A DNA stretch of 64,000 nucleotides, taken from NCBI GenBank assembly GCA_949130485.1, contig OX422186.1, positions 4,993,792 through 5,057,791 on the forward strand, given 5' to 3'. A program made the translations under genes and the position numbers. The notes beneath the pieces are model-generated. The model was given only the letters and a program-made list of their open reading frames with translations. It had not been told where the DNA came from and did not search any database. This document shows, in pieces, positions 51,714-61,319 of this stretch; positions within the stretch are counted from its first letter, which is position 1; each line of letters starts with the position of its first letter. Source of the DNA: Agelas oroides. Lineage: Eukaryota > Porifera > Demospongiae > Agelasida > Agelasidae.

Positions 51714-52056
51714 TGATGACAGGCATTCTTTCATTATCAAACATGGGCGTGGCATCGGCCCCGGACTGCTGATCCCCTGTGCTCTCAGAATAGTCAATGT
51801 TCAGCGACACTGTCGTCATGGCTGCTGTCGAGTCCTGGCTCATGATGCTGAGACGCTCCTCTGTGTCGGGGGAGGATCTCAAAGCACTCGTATGGTCACG
51901 TTTGATGAGTATCTTCGGGAAGACCATCGGCAACGCGGAAATCAACTTGAACTTTCTGCTGCTCAAATTTCGCTGTGTTGACATTCTCTTTGGTTGGTGG
52001 ACGTTCAAGGGTTCTGTTGGTGCCAGTTGTTTGTGAGTGGTGAGGGGTGGATGCAT
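51714..52056 (-). CDS. Possible exon(s) of an unknown gene
   Basis: A minus-strand frame reads SIMSQDSTAAMTTVSLNIDY, then SESTGDQQSGADATPMFDNE and RMPVIKLK, with a GTGAGT donor immediately after. The composition (Ser/Asp/Thr-rich, Met-Ser start possible at SIMSQ) is coding-like. The upstream part switches frame. The palindromic element at 52.08-52.37 kb lies directly upstream. I do not recognise it. Confidence 0.25.
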
Positions 52057-52083
52057 CAGGCAATGGACACATGAATGTTGTAG

Positions 52084-52370
52084 AGTTTATTACAGTAAGA
52101 GTGTGCAACTCCTATATGGTTTCTATACCCACCATCTGGATAGGATGTAGGCAATCAGCAGTGAATATGCTTAGCAGGTACTTAATAGGAAGCCATTCTA
52201 GGTGCTGGTTTACATTAGCCATGTGAACACTAGCAAAAGCCAGCCTCTTTACTAGTGTGTTCTTACAGCTTAGTATATTCACTGCTGATTGTCTACCTCA
52301 CACTGTCCAGATAGCGGGTATAGAAACCATATGGGAGTTGCACACTCTTACTGTAATAAACTCTTGTGTA
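52084..52370. mobile_element. 287-bp MITE with ~100-bp inverted arms
   Basis: AGAGTTTATTACAGTAAGAG at the left is inverted as CTCTTACTGTAATAAACTCT at the right. The arms continue through GTGTGCAACTCCTATATGGT and AGGCAATCAGCAGTGAATAT. The loop of about 85 bp holds GCCAGCCTCTTTACTAGTG. TGT on both sides would fit a 3-bp duplication but is too short to be decisive. Confidence 0.85.
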
Positions 52371-52389
52371 GGGTACATAAGTGTTAACA

Positions 52390-52520
52390 TTGAGTGGAGG
52401 AATGAAGGGGTGGAGGGGTGGAGGGAAGGAAGTGAAGGGGGTGAAGGTGGGGAAGAGGGAAGGGGGGTGGGGAAGGAGTGAAGGGTGAGGGGGGACGAAG
52501 AAGTGGAAGAGAGGGAAAGG
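52390..52520. repeat. GA/GGA-rich purine tract
   Basis: Strongly strand-asymmetric purine run (GGGGTGGAGGGGTGGAGGG, GGGGAAGAGGGAAGGGGGG). A smaller one lies near 52.58 kb. Low complexity. Confidence 0.85.
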
Positions 52521-52734
52521 GCTCCATTAACTTTATGCAGCGTGTAAACTATCAACAGTACATTCTTGTGACCACTATGGGAAGAGAAAGAGGGGGTGGA
52601 AGAGAAGGAGGATTCACCGACCTGTTTTTCAACAACATAAGTCAGGGTAGTGTCCTCTTTATCTAGTCTTGCTGAGTCCCTGGCACGGACATAGCCGGGA
52701 GCAAAGTCCCTAGTAGGTTTGCGGTGCATCATAC

Positions 52735-53682
52735 TCAGTCAAACTCGACTAATTTTATTCTACTGTTGTCTACTCCACTACCGGCAATAAATGACTCGTA
52801 CTTCCAAGGGAGCAGCAGTGTTTCCACTGTTGTGTTGCGCTTGAGAGAGTCAATCAGTTTCTGAGTGCCCTCCTCGCCTATGGAATCATCTCGTAAGTCC
52901 AGTGTTTTCAATGACTTGTTCTTGAGCAGCATTTCAGCAAATGCAGTAGCACCTTCAACTCCAATTGGGTTGTTCCACAGGTACAACTTCTGCAGTGTAT
53001 CATTTGTGCACAGAGCACTCGCTAGCTGAGATGCTCCATCTGAGTCAATGTCGCAGTCTCCTAGATTGAGGTTAACAAGAGTATGGTTAGTCCTCAGCGC
53101 TGAAGACAGTGAGATGGTGTTCTGGAGAGAAAAGAGCGAGTCAAACATGTCCAATCCCTCAAGTGTGGCGTTGTGATGGAGTCTACTGATGATCAGTTCA
53201 ACAGCTTCTGAAGGGAGGTCACTCCAACCAATGTCAAGCTTCTTGAGACTTGTGGATAATGACAGCAGTTCACTCAGAGCTCGGCAGTCCTTCACACCAA
53301 TTCCAGTCAACTGCAAACTTTTAAGTGAGCTATGAACTGTCAGTGATGTGATCAGCAGGACAGCCCCCCCCTGATCAATGATGGAAAAATGGAGTGTCTT
53401 CAAATGAGGCATGTGTGGGATGAGAATGGCAAGGGCTGCACAGGATTCTGAGTCTAAGTTATTGTGATGTAGATCGAGTGTTTTCAATTTGTTTATCAAA
53501 TGTTTTGGTAAATTCAATAGCTGTTTCACTCCTTCAGTTGTGATATCATTCTCATTCAAGTTTATCTCAGAGATCCCTCCCATGCAGTGGGTTTCTTCCT
53601 CCACTGTACCTCGCACTAACAGTTCCACTCCCTCATTTCCAATCTTGCAGTAATGAAGGTCAATCGTCAACAAAGCAGTCAA
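52735..53682 (-). pseudogene. NLR leucine-rich-repeat region
   Basis: About 315 open codons of ribonuclease-inhibitor-type LRRs, each near 28 residues: LKTLDLHHNNLDSESCAALA, LKKLDIGWSDLPSEAVELII, LVNLNLGDCDIDSDGASQLA, LQKLYLWNNPIGVEGATAFA, LKTLDLRDDSIGEEGTQKLI. It ends SGVDNSRIKLVEFD-stop. In NLRs the LRRs sense ligands or keep the protein inactive. The region joins the upstream helical domain out of frame (PFDCFVDD-stop versus TALLTIDLHYCKIGNEG), as if about a dozen residues were deleted at the junction. The LRR part itself is intact, so the gene was probably lost recently. Confidence 0.85.
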
Positions 53683-54199
53683 ATGGAGTCACTTTACTAG
53701 AATGTTCATGGAGTTGAATGTCAGATGATCCTAGCAATTCAGCAATGACATCATTGTCCTGTACTTCAAACAACCAGTGCAGGGCATCAAAGGTGATCTT
53801 ATGTACGACACTAGCTAGGTCAGGATCATGCTTCTCTACACACGTGTTTGGCACCCCACTTGGATATCCACTGAACTTTCTTAATCCACAGAGAAACTGC
53901 AGCACCATGTTATATAATTGTTGGTCTTCGGTTTTCCACTGTCCCTTAACTTCTTTGTATTCCCTAAAATGTTCAATCTGTTTCTCCACTGGCTGTAGTG
54001 AGAGGTGAAATGCCGCCAGATACTCTTGCACCGTTAAGTGCAGGAAGTTGTAGGAAACTGCAGCCCCTTCATCTACATTCAGTTCTGGAGCATACTGCAT
54101 CAGACCCAGGGTTTCAAAGTCCTCCGGGAGATCAGAGAAAATTACCTGCTGATCACAAAGGATTCCTTTGTATGCTATTCTGCCCAGTTCACACAGGAT
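53614..54199 (-). pseudogene. NLR post-NACHT helical domain, copy A
   Basis: Reads ILCELGRIAYKGILCDQQVI, FSDLPEDFETLGLMQYAPEL, VSYNFLHLTVQEYLAAFHLS, then QFLCGLRKFSGYPSGVPNTC and HSSKVTPFDCFVDD. SFLHLTVQEYLAA-type phrases mark the winged-helix/superhelical part after NACHT in NLRs. Its 482 bp from 53614 to 54095 are repeated, apparently without change, at 54321-54802. Confidence 0.8.
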
Positions 54200-54324
54200 A
54201 TTACACACCAAGAAATCCCTTTTTCTGGACCTCATCACAAGCAAGAAGCTACCAGAAGCCACAGTCCTCATTACCAGCTGTCCCTGGGCAAGTGAGTTCC
54301 TCTGCAGGGAATGTGAAAGACACT
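54200..54324 (+). repeat. Inverted duplicate of the NACHT segment
   Basis: These 124-125 bp equal the reverse complement of 56423-56546. They encode HTKKSLFLDLITSKKLPEAT, then VLITSCPWASEFLCRECERH on the plus strand, whereas the rest of the NLR is on the minus strand. The piece is wedged exactly between copies A and B of the helical domain. Confidence 0.9.
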
Positions 54325-54802
54325 AACAGTTCCACTCCCTCATTTCCAATCTTGCAGTAATGAAGGTCAATCGTCAACAAAGCAGTCAAATGGAGTCACT
54401 TTACTAGAATGTTCATGGAGTTGAATGTCAGATGATCCTAGCAATTCAGCAATGACATCATTGTCCTGTACTTCAAACAACCAGTGCAGGGCATCAAAGG
54501 TGATCTTATGTACGACACTAGCTAGGTCAGGATCATGCTTCTCTACACACGTGTTTGGCACCCCACTTGGATATCCACTGAACTTTCTTAATCCACAGAG
54601 AAACTGCAGCACCATGTTATATAATTGTTGGTCTTCGGTTTTCCACTGTCCCTTAACTTCTTTGTATTCCCTAAAATGTTCAATCTGTTTCTCCACTGGC
54701 TGTAGTGAGAGGTGAAATGCCGCCAGATACTCTTGCACCGTTAAGTGCAGGAAGTTGTAGGAAACTGCAGCCCCTTCATCTACATTCAGTTCTGGAGCAT
54801 AC
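54321..54802 (-). pseudogene. NLR post-NACHT helical domain, copy B (tandem duplicate)
   Basis: Offset from copy A by exactly 707 bp over 482 bp, with the same protein (LYAPELNVDEGAAVSYNFLH onwards). It stops abruptly at TCTGGAGCATAC, where unrelated GC-rich sequence follows. The identity suggests a very recent event or an assembly artefact. Confidence 0.9.
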
Positions 54803-55330
54803 AATATTACATTGGCGACGAGGGTAAAGCGTCGAGTGCTGCAGAAGCACTGCGACAGGGCCACGCACGGCGCGTGCGCCACCGACGCCGGACGAGGAAG
54901 GAGCCGAGCATCTGAAAGGGTCCGCCGACCCGGCGGTGAGGACCGGGTATCGACGATAGCGACCCGTGGAAGTTCTGCAGACCAGGCGGAGAGGACCGGC
55001 TCCCCCGCAGAGAGACGGTGCTGCAGACACTGGTGGTTGCCGCAACCGGAAAGTCACGGTGGACAACGGTGCTGCGGACCAGCCAGTTCACCCCAGAGAC
55101 GGGGCGGAGAGAGGTCCTGGCAATAGAGAGCCAGCGACCGCCGCACCACCGTACAGAGAATCGTGATCGGTGCAGCCGCTGCGAAACAGCAGCCTTGCAA
55201 CAGCACAACTACAAGTGCCGCGAAGGGGCACAGGCGAAATCGGGTCCGGCGAGCAAAGCCCGAGACCGAGACAGAGACTGCTGCATTGGAGCTACCAATA
55301 CCATAAATGTAACGGACCGAGCTTAACCAC
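54803..55330. other. GC-rich inserted block, possibly an LTR-retrotransposon fragment
   Basis: The GC content rises sharply against AT-rich surroundings (for example CCACGCACGGCGCGTGCGCC). It opens with ATTACATTGGCGACGAGG, a sequence of the kind that forms the primer binding site after the 5' LTR of Gypsy-type elements (from memory). A 104-codon plus-strand frame from 54812 (MATRVKRRVLQKHCDRATHG) is Arg-rich and unrecognised. No LTR pair or protease/RT is present. Confidence 0.4.
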
Positions 55331-55538
55331 TTGTGTTTGACACCAGAACAAGATAGATCCACTAACAAGTACAACAATGTGCACTTACTTAAATACTGAA
55401 CCTCTAGTAATCAAAATACCTGATAAAACACCTAATCCTAGCACCTATTAACATGTGCTAATATCGGGGCCGTAGAAACAGGTCCGGCAGGTCTGGCGGC
55501 CGCCGGACCAATATTCGGACAATCAACCCGCGCAAAAC

Positions 55539-55676
55539 ATGGCGTATGAGCTTCGGCGGGTTGTTCAATTCTTGCTCCAAGAGTACACTATCAGGACTGT
55601 CATCCATAATGTTTCTGTTAGTGTTGGGGGCTGGAGGCAAGCACCTTTGTCGCCTGAAGAAAGTCCCTGTCGAAGT
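55539..55676 (+). CDS. Candidate first coding exon (MAYELRRVVQFLL...)
   Basis: AAACATGGCG start context, then 46 codons (MAYELRRVVQFLLQEYTIRT, VIHNVSVSVGGWRQAPLSPE, ESPCRS) and a consensus donor GTAAGT in phase 0. The GC-rich sequence upstream looks promoter-like. I found no second exon before the NLR sequence resumes near 56 kb, so this is either a gene whose next exon I cannot see or a 5' gene fragment carried in with the inserted block. Family unknown. Confidence 0.4.
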
Positions 55677-55979
55677 GTAAGTTTGGGAAAACTATATACT
55701 GTGAGTTGCTCGCAATAGATCATCAATATGCGTGCCATTGCGGCGAAGACAATAAAGAACGCAGACAGTAATGCCTCGTTCTCAAGCGTAACTGTTGCAA
55801 CAGAATCGTTAGGATTCAGCGACAACGGCTTCAAAACGGCCTAAAAAGGATTTTGAGAGCAGAACAATTCGTTAACTTTTTCTGGTGCGGGGTACCGGGT
55901 TGGGGGAAGGAAGGTCGGGCGAGCTCCAGAACATTAGCGCGCGCTTCGCGCCGGACCATTTCAAGTTTGCTTCCTACGG

Positions 55980-57469
55980 GCCTGAATATTTCACACATTG
56001 ACACCTAACAGTCACAGTCTGTCACACTCCTCCCTCCTTCTCCTGCAGCAAATCTTGTTTGCTGCGACAGGGCAGTGTCTTCTCCGATATACTGGCAGGT
56101 CATGGAAACTACGTACTCTCCACCTCTTCTTGCCATGCACTGGGTGTTCAAACAGGTGGCGCAGGAGTAGACTGCGAACTAGGGAGGAATATATGTCCGT
56201 CATGGATTTGGGAACTAGGGTCTCATCTTTCCTGCTATTTCGGTAAACTTCAACCACAAAGGCAGAATATAGAGGAACATACATTAAACTATTGATGTGG
56301 GGGTAATATGAGATGTATTTCTTCAAGTCAGCCAGCATTGAGGGGTCATCAGGAATGGTGTTCTCCAAATAGGACTGAATGTTGTCTTTTGTGAATCCAA
56401 AGATCTCAATATGCTGGGATATGTGTCTTTCACATTCCCTGCAGAGGAACTCACTTGCCCAGGGACAGCTGGTAATGAGGACTGTGGCTTCTGGTAGCTT
56501 CTTGCTTGTGATGAGGTCCAGAAAAAGGGATTTCTTGGTGTGTAATTTCTCTGGGAGCTCATCATATCCCTCAAACAGAAGGAGCACTCCTTTGCCTCCT
56601 GTTCTTTGGATCTCTGCAACTGCTGCTTGCTGGATCTGTTGGTCATGATACTGGAAGAGGTCGGATATGTTCTTTGCAGCTCACACACTCTTGTCTCGGA
56701 GCCTCAGGAGGACAACCAGCTGGTACTGCCGGAGCAACTTTCCATTCCCCCACTTGCGACACAGTTTCCAGGCAAAGGCTGACTTCCCAATGCCTTGTGC
56801 ACCTTCTACAAGAATGCACTTTGGTTGTAACCCATCTGGCAGCAAGGCAATTTGGTCAATGTCTGTGGCTCGTTTTGACTTTTTGATGCAATCAATGTTC
56901 CCATGGATTGTGGCTATTTTAAATTTATCTGCCTCTGGTTTTTTGATGTCATCTTTTTCAATGAGGGTGAGGTTGATGTATTTCTTGGATTTCAGTTGTG
57001 GCCATTTGTCATAAATTGGTAGTTTCTCTCGTGTGTAGACAGACTTGAGGTAGGAGGCATACTGCAGTACTGGTGTTGAGTGATCATGTTGGAAGTCAAA
57101 TGGTTGCACAGTTTGGGGGTGCATGATTGTTCTAGGTCGTTTAGCTGGCGGGGGAGAGGGACAACCCTTCATCCTCCCGCAGAGGTCACTCATCGAGGGT
57201 CGCTTGGCGAGCACGGACAGAAACACATCAAACACTCCTGGGTCCACCTCAATCTGTGACCCCACAGCCATCAGCAGTTTTGAGGTCCTTGTGCCTCTCT
57301 CGTGCGCCATGTTATTGGCGAAGTCAACCACGGCAGAAGAGACTACACCTTTGGAGTACAGCTCCCACGCCAGGACTTCGGGGTCCTGTATGATCGTGAG
57401 CAGATCAGCAGAGTGTTTACGAAACGTCTCGTGTGGAGGTTCACAGGTTTCTCTGCTACTCCTATCCAT
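55980..57469 (-). pseudogene. NLR N-terminal part: CARD-like domain and NACHT, with an in-frame nonsense codon
   Basis: ATG at 57467-57469 (MDRSSRETCEPPHETFRKHS). Residues about 20-110 form a CARD-like bundle (LTIIQDPEVLAWELYSKGVV, SKLLMAVGSQIEVDPGVFDV). A linker follows, then the Walker A motif VEGAQGIGKSAFAWKLCRKW and QLVVLLRLRDKSV. TGA at 56681-56683 interrupts NACHT where CGA (Arg) would keep the family sequence; the same frame continues AAKNISDLFQYHDQQIQQAA, LLLFEGYDELPEKLHTKKSL (Walker B region), VLITSCPWASEFLCRECERH and LLLRHLFEHPVHGKKRWRVR. NLR homology ends near 56.1 kb (RSFHDLPV). Intracellular NLRs detect microbes or damage and signal through CARD/Death contacts; sponges have large NLR sets. 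This copy is non-functional as assembled. Confidence 0.85.
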
Positions 57470-57720
57470 GCTTCTGCTTGTTTATCACTTATAATTGCGC
57501 GAGGGCTTGCATGTGACGTCACCCGGGAGGCAATTTCTGCATATTTCCGCATACTCAGAGTCACCCTAGCAGCTAACTCACCCGATCCGACTTGACTGTA
57601 AGTTGCACCGGAAGTCACATGACCAATGGGATTGGGTGAAAAGACAGCCTCCCTTATAATAAACCTTCGCGCTGGCATTGCATGACTGTTGTACTTTGAA
57701 CCTTGACTGCTGACCAAGTT

Positions 57721-57859
57721 TAGTCTCGCGAGCCAGCCGTATTTTTCTTTATTTCCGGTGGGAGGAGCGAGAGGGAGTTCTTTATTTCCGGTGGGAGGAG
57801 TTCTCCCTCTCGCTCCTCCCACCGGAAATAAAGAAAAATACGGCTGGCTCGCGAGACTA
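57721..57859. mobile_element. 139-bp palindromic element with 9-bp target-site duplication
   Basis: TAGTCTCGCGAGCCAGCCGT at the left and its exact inverse at the right. The arms include CTTTATTTCCGGTGGGAGGA, which occurs twice in the left half (a partial internal duplication). Flanking 9-mers GACCAAGTT at 57712-57720 and 57860-57868 are identical. Confidence 0.9.
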
Positions 57860-57965
57860 GACCAAGTTTTGCTTGCTTGGCAAGGCACCCAGCCAACTGT
57901 ACTGCAGCTCTTTCTAAGGTATTCAGCAAAGATATTACAAGTGTACCAATGGATCAGAACAGTTG

Positions 57966-58051
57966 GCCGATAAAACTCAGCAGGAGTCCATGTGGGCTGC
58001 AAAAATTATGGCCTACTCTGGTAAATGTATACATAGCTACAGAAGTTCTAA
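57966..58051 (-). repeat. Inverted homologue of 61234-61317
   Basis: ACTCAGCAGGAGTCCATGTG and the following ~70 bp match, in reverse complement, AGAACTTCAGTAGCTATGTG ... CCACATGGACTCCTGCTGAG at 61.2-61.3 kb. It is a dispersed repeat or shared gene fragment; no clear reading frame is conserved. Confidence 0.8.
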
Positions 58052-58141
58052 TTTCTGCACGGGCGACAAGCCGACAACCTGTGTTTCATTATAAAGGTTT
58101 GGTTGGTGACATTGACAAATGAAAATGTGTTGGCCAGCAAT

Positions 58142-58863
58142 TAGTCTCGTGCCCACCGAGCAGGAAAATAGTCTGGTGAACTGCCCGGGCTATAAGAGCG
58201 TTTTCAGCACGTGATCACAATTCCGTATACTAGAAATAAACCGCCATCTTGGTGTACAACTTGTACAGTATGTTATTAGCAGTATATGCGATATCGATTA
58301 AAACACCCACAGGTAGGCGTTTATATAGCTGTTTTAACTTATGTAGCAATGGTATTTTGTCCGATTCAACACATATTAGAAGCATTATAAGTATATCACT
58401 CATTTCGTGAAGATCGCCATAGAAGCTCCTATCTCGTTGTGCACCAAAATGGCGGCTGTTTTCTGATTTCCTTCGTAATCTCGAACGTAATGACGTCACG
58501 TGCAATCGCTCTATACGGTTTTGGTTCCAATATTTTGAAACCACCATGACGTCACGTCAGCTGGATTGTGAATTCAAAAACCCTCTAGTAAACAGCAAAC
58601 TCCAAGACAGCCTACTTGTACTCCTTTCGAAAGATATAATAGCCTAGTCTATATGCGGCAGCTAGGGTTGCCCGATCAACGTCCATTTTGCTGGTAAATC
58701 GTTGGGACGCAATGTGGAATGCAATCTTCGATGACGTCAAGTGTTAAATTAGAAAAGAACAATGCGCCAGCATTCCGGCGCACTTGAACAAAAATGGAAT
58801 AGGCAGTTCACCAGACCCTTCTTTTCCGGCGGGCGCGAAAAATGCGGTCTGGGAACGAGACTA
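58142..58863. mobile_element. 722-bp TAGTCTCG element with 9-bp target-site duplication
   Basis: Begins TAGTCTCGTGCCCACCGAGC and ends GGTCTGGGAACGAGACTA. Inner pairs such as GTCTGGTGAACTGCC and GGCAGTTCACCAGAC confirm the inverted arms. Flanking 9-mers GCCAGCAAT at 58133-58141 and 58864-58872 are identical. The interior has a 105-codon minus-strand frame (58230-58547) without recognised motifs and several TGACGTCA-like sites. Confidence 0.9.
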
Positions 58864-59521
58864 GCCAGCAATAGCCTGAGGCAACATGTTACATCTTAGC
58901 ATCGCCAGAAATTTGAATAGCACGGCAGTCACGATGTTATTTCTGTAGCGTACGGAGTTATAAGTAAAACGCGGAAGTTTACGTTGTACCGTATTTGCAA
59001 TTATCCGTAATTGTATATGCTAGCGTACATTTTTGTACCGATTTGGCAAATTCTGTGAACAAAATCTGCAAAAACTTTATAGCCAGTCGGGCAGAGGACA
59101 TCAAAAATAAGTGGATTATATCATTAACCGATCAAAAATGAACTGCAAAAGTGTATATTTTTACTTCAGAAAATTTGAAATGCCAATTTTTTCACACATT
59201 GAAAATGAATGGCAAATTCTGTGACCTTTAGGAGCCAGCACTGTAGATATCTGTGGCTAGTAGAGAGAAAGCAGAAGGTGAATATATCGTTAACAACACA
59301 TTTACGTACAAGGTAAGGTCGTTACTTAAGTCAGAGATTGAGCCGCCATAGGCTCCCGTAGTAAAACATGAAGTACGTGTAATGGAAATGTAACGGACGT
59401 TTCCAAAGAGTGCGAAGTCCATGTCCTTGCATTTCTGGCAATGTCCTTGTCGCCAATGAATTATGCCCATGGAGTGAACTCAGAGGAGGGAGGACATGAC
59501 GTCACGGCGTAGCAACAGTTA

Positions 59522-59877
59522 GTGCGCTCTGATGATATTCTAAGGACAAGAATCGTGGATGCAAGCTACAAAGATTTCCCTATGGACTAAGTCACAACGG
59601 GCGCATAGGGTTTTCGACTAAGCTGAAGCTATCTGGCTAGTCAAAATTGGTTATTATTATGACTCACCTCGCGGGCTAAGCTTGTAAGTTGCCAGTTTGA
59701 TGGAAGGTGACACAGGAGGCCATTTTAACTGCCAAACATCTTCAGCTTTGTCGAAACCATGCATACCCAACGTGCTCATCGTGACTTTGTCCATAGTTCC
59801 AGCTTGCATCCACACTTCTTGGCCTTAGAATCTCAGATGATTGTCGCTATCATGTGATCGTGTCCTCCCTCCTCTCT
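59522..59877. repeat. Dispersed repeat, copy 2 (~355 bp)
   Basis: Same orientation as 43271-43616; shares GGATGCAAGCTACAA, GGCCATTTTAACTGCCAAAC and CTTGCATCCACACTTCTTGG. It diverges by substitutions and small indels. Confidence 0.85.
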
Positions 59878-60018
59878 AGCAAACTGAAAAGGCTGTAAAT
59901 AATAGTGCAAAATCCTGATGGAATGTTGACTTTTGTCAGCATAAAAATAATGTCTGTCCAGTGATGGCTAGCTTTTCAAAGATGGCCTGGCTTATTGTAC
60001 CGGTATCTACAAATCTAC

Positions 60019-60099
60019 TAGCCTCGTTCTCAGGCAACTTCCAGATTTTATCTCCACGGCTGCAAGATAAAATCTGGGAGTGGCCTGGGAACGAGGCTA
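60019..60099. mobile_element. 81-bp hairpin element with 9-bp target-site duplication
   Basis: TAGCCTCGTTCTCAGGCAAC and the inverse GGCCTGGGAACGAGGCTA, with paired CCAGATTTTATCT and AGATAAAATCTGG around a short loop. Flanking 9-mers CAAATCTAC at 60010-60018 and 60100-60108 are identical. Confidence 0.9.
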
Positions 60100-60429
60100 C
60101 AAATCTACATGTATTTAAAGTGCTCATGTGCATGTTTGGTCTGCAGAAAAGTGATCAGGCTTAACCTGACCTGCCTGACTGCTTGCTATGGCCATGTAAT
60201 GTTTGCATCTTAACAACCAAGTGACTGTGACTTTCTTAGAAGTATCTGCTTGCATTGCAGAGAAATGGGTATCAAGTCACCCCAGAGTCCTGGGGCGTCT
60301 GATATCTAGGATTGTCCAAAGCACTTGTAGGCAACACTGGACATGACTGCTGAGCTAACTTGGCAAGGTGCCCACCCAACTCTTAGCATTTGTCTCACAA
60401 GGTTGGGTGCTTGTACTACGGTAATACCG

Positions 60430-60895
60430 TAGTCTCGCGAAAAAGGGCCCAGTATCAAATATCCGCCCACCCCCCATTATTGCTTCAATTTCCTGCAAAG
60501 GTCTAAAGTTTACTCCAAAAAGCGCCCACCCAATTGACCTCGTGCGGAAAGTTTTCAAATGCAATTAACATGATGCAAGGTTAGTTACACAGAAAATGAT
60601 GTGATATAGGTACTAATACAATATCTAAAAGTCACTGTGGCAGCTTCTGAAAAATTCTGATTAGCTTTTCTACATGACTAGGTTTGCCAGTAAAATTAAA
60701 GATGCAAGGAACTTCGAGTCCTTTTCCTGGAATGTTAGAACGCTGCCGCTTGTCTGTAACTGCGCATGCAATTGTGTTGTTCCTCTCCAAAACGCTTTTT
60801 CGTGGTAAAATGCAGCGATGTTACAAATATCCGCCCACCCCTTGTCTGAACACAAAGTAATGTGTACCGCCCATGGGCCCTTTTTCGCGAGACTA
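60430..60895. mobile_element. 466-bp TAGTCTCGCG element, old copy
   Basis: Starts TAGTCTCGCGAAAAAGGGCC and ends GGGCCCTTTTTCGCGAGACTA minus one base of context. Inner pairs include ATATCCGCCCACCCC, which appears on both sides in the same orientation. The flanks (GTAATACCG and CGGTAATTA) are similar but not an exact 9-bp duplication. Confidence 0.75.
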
Positions 60896-61233
60896 CGGTA
60901 ATTACGAAAATGTAGATGACAGGTATCTTTTTGAAGTATCAAATGACTAACAAAGTTCAATAGTGTAACAAAGGAGATTTACAGACTCCTAGAAACCCTA
61001 GAACTGTGCATACGCAAAACAGTATGTACCAGGCTCCCTCTTTCTTTGCCAACACAAGAGCCTGGGATCAAGGCTGATTTATGCCATGATGTACATCGTA
61101 GTGCATGCTGCCACCTCCAAGAAAATTTCAGTCACCTTGTTGTGGAGATGCAAATGTTATCAATGTCTTCAACCAAACATTTATAATATACATGCCACTC
61201 CAACACAGGCCTGTCACCCCAGAATGGAGAGTC

Positions 61234-61317
61234 TCAAGAACTTCAGTAGCTATGTGTACATTTACCAGAGTAGGCCACAATTTTTGCAACCCACATGGAC
61301 TCCTGCTGAGTTTTATG
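61234..61317 (+). repeat. Homologue of the 57.97-58.05 kb repeat
   Basis: Contains GTACATTTACCAGAGTAGGC and CCACATGGACTCCTGCTGAG, about 90% identical to the reverse complement of the other copy. Confidence 0.8.
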
Positions 61318-61319
61318 GC

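Noticed and set aside
57343-58002. 219-codon minus-strand frame
   Set aside because: It runs through the palindromic element at 57.72-57.86 kb and a dispersed repeat; its composition follows the repeat, not a protein.
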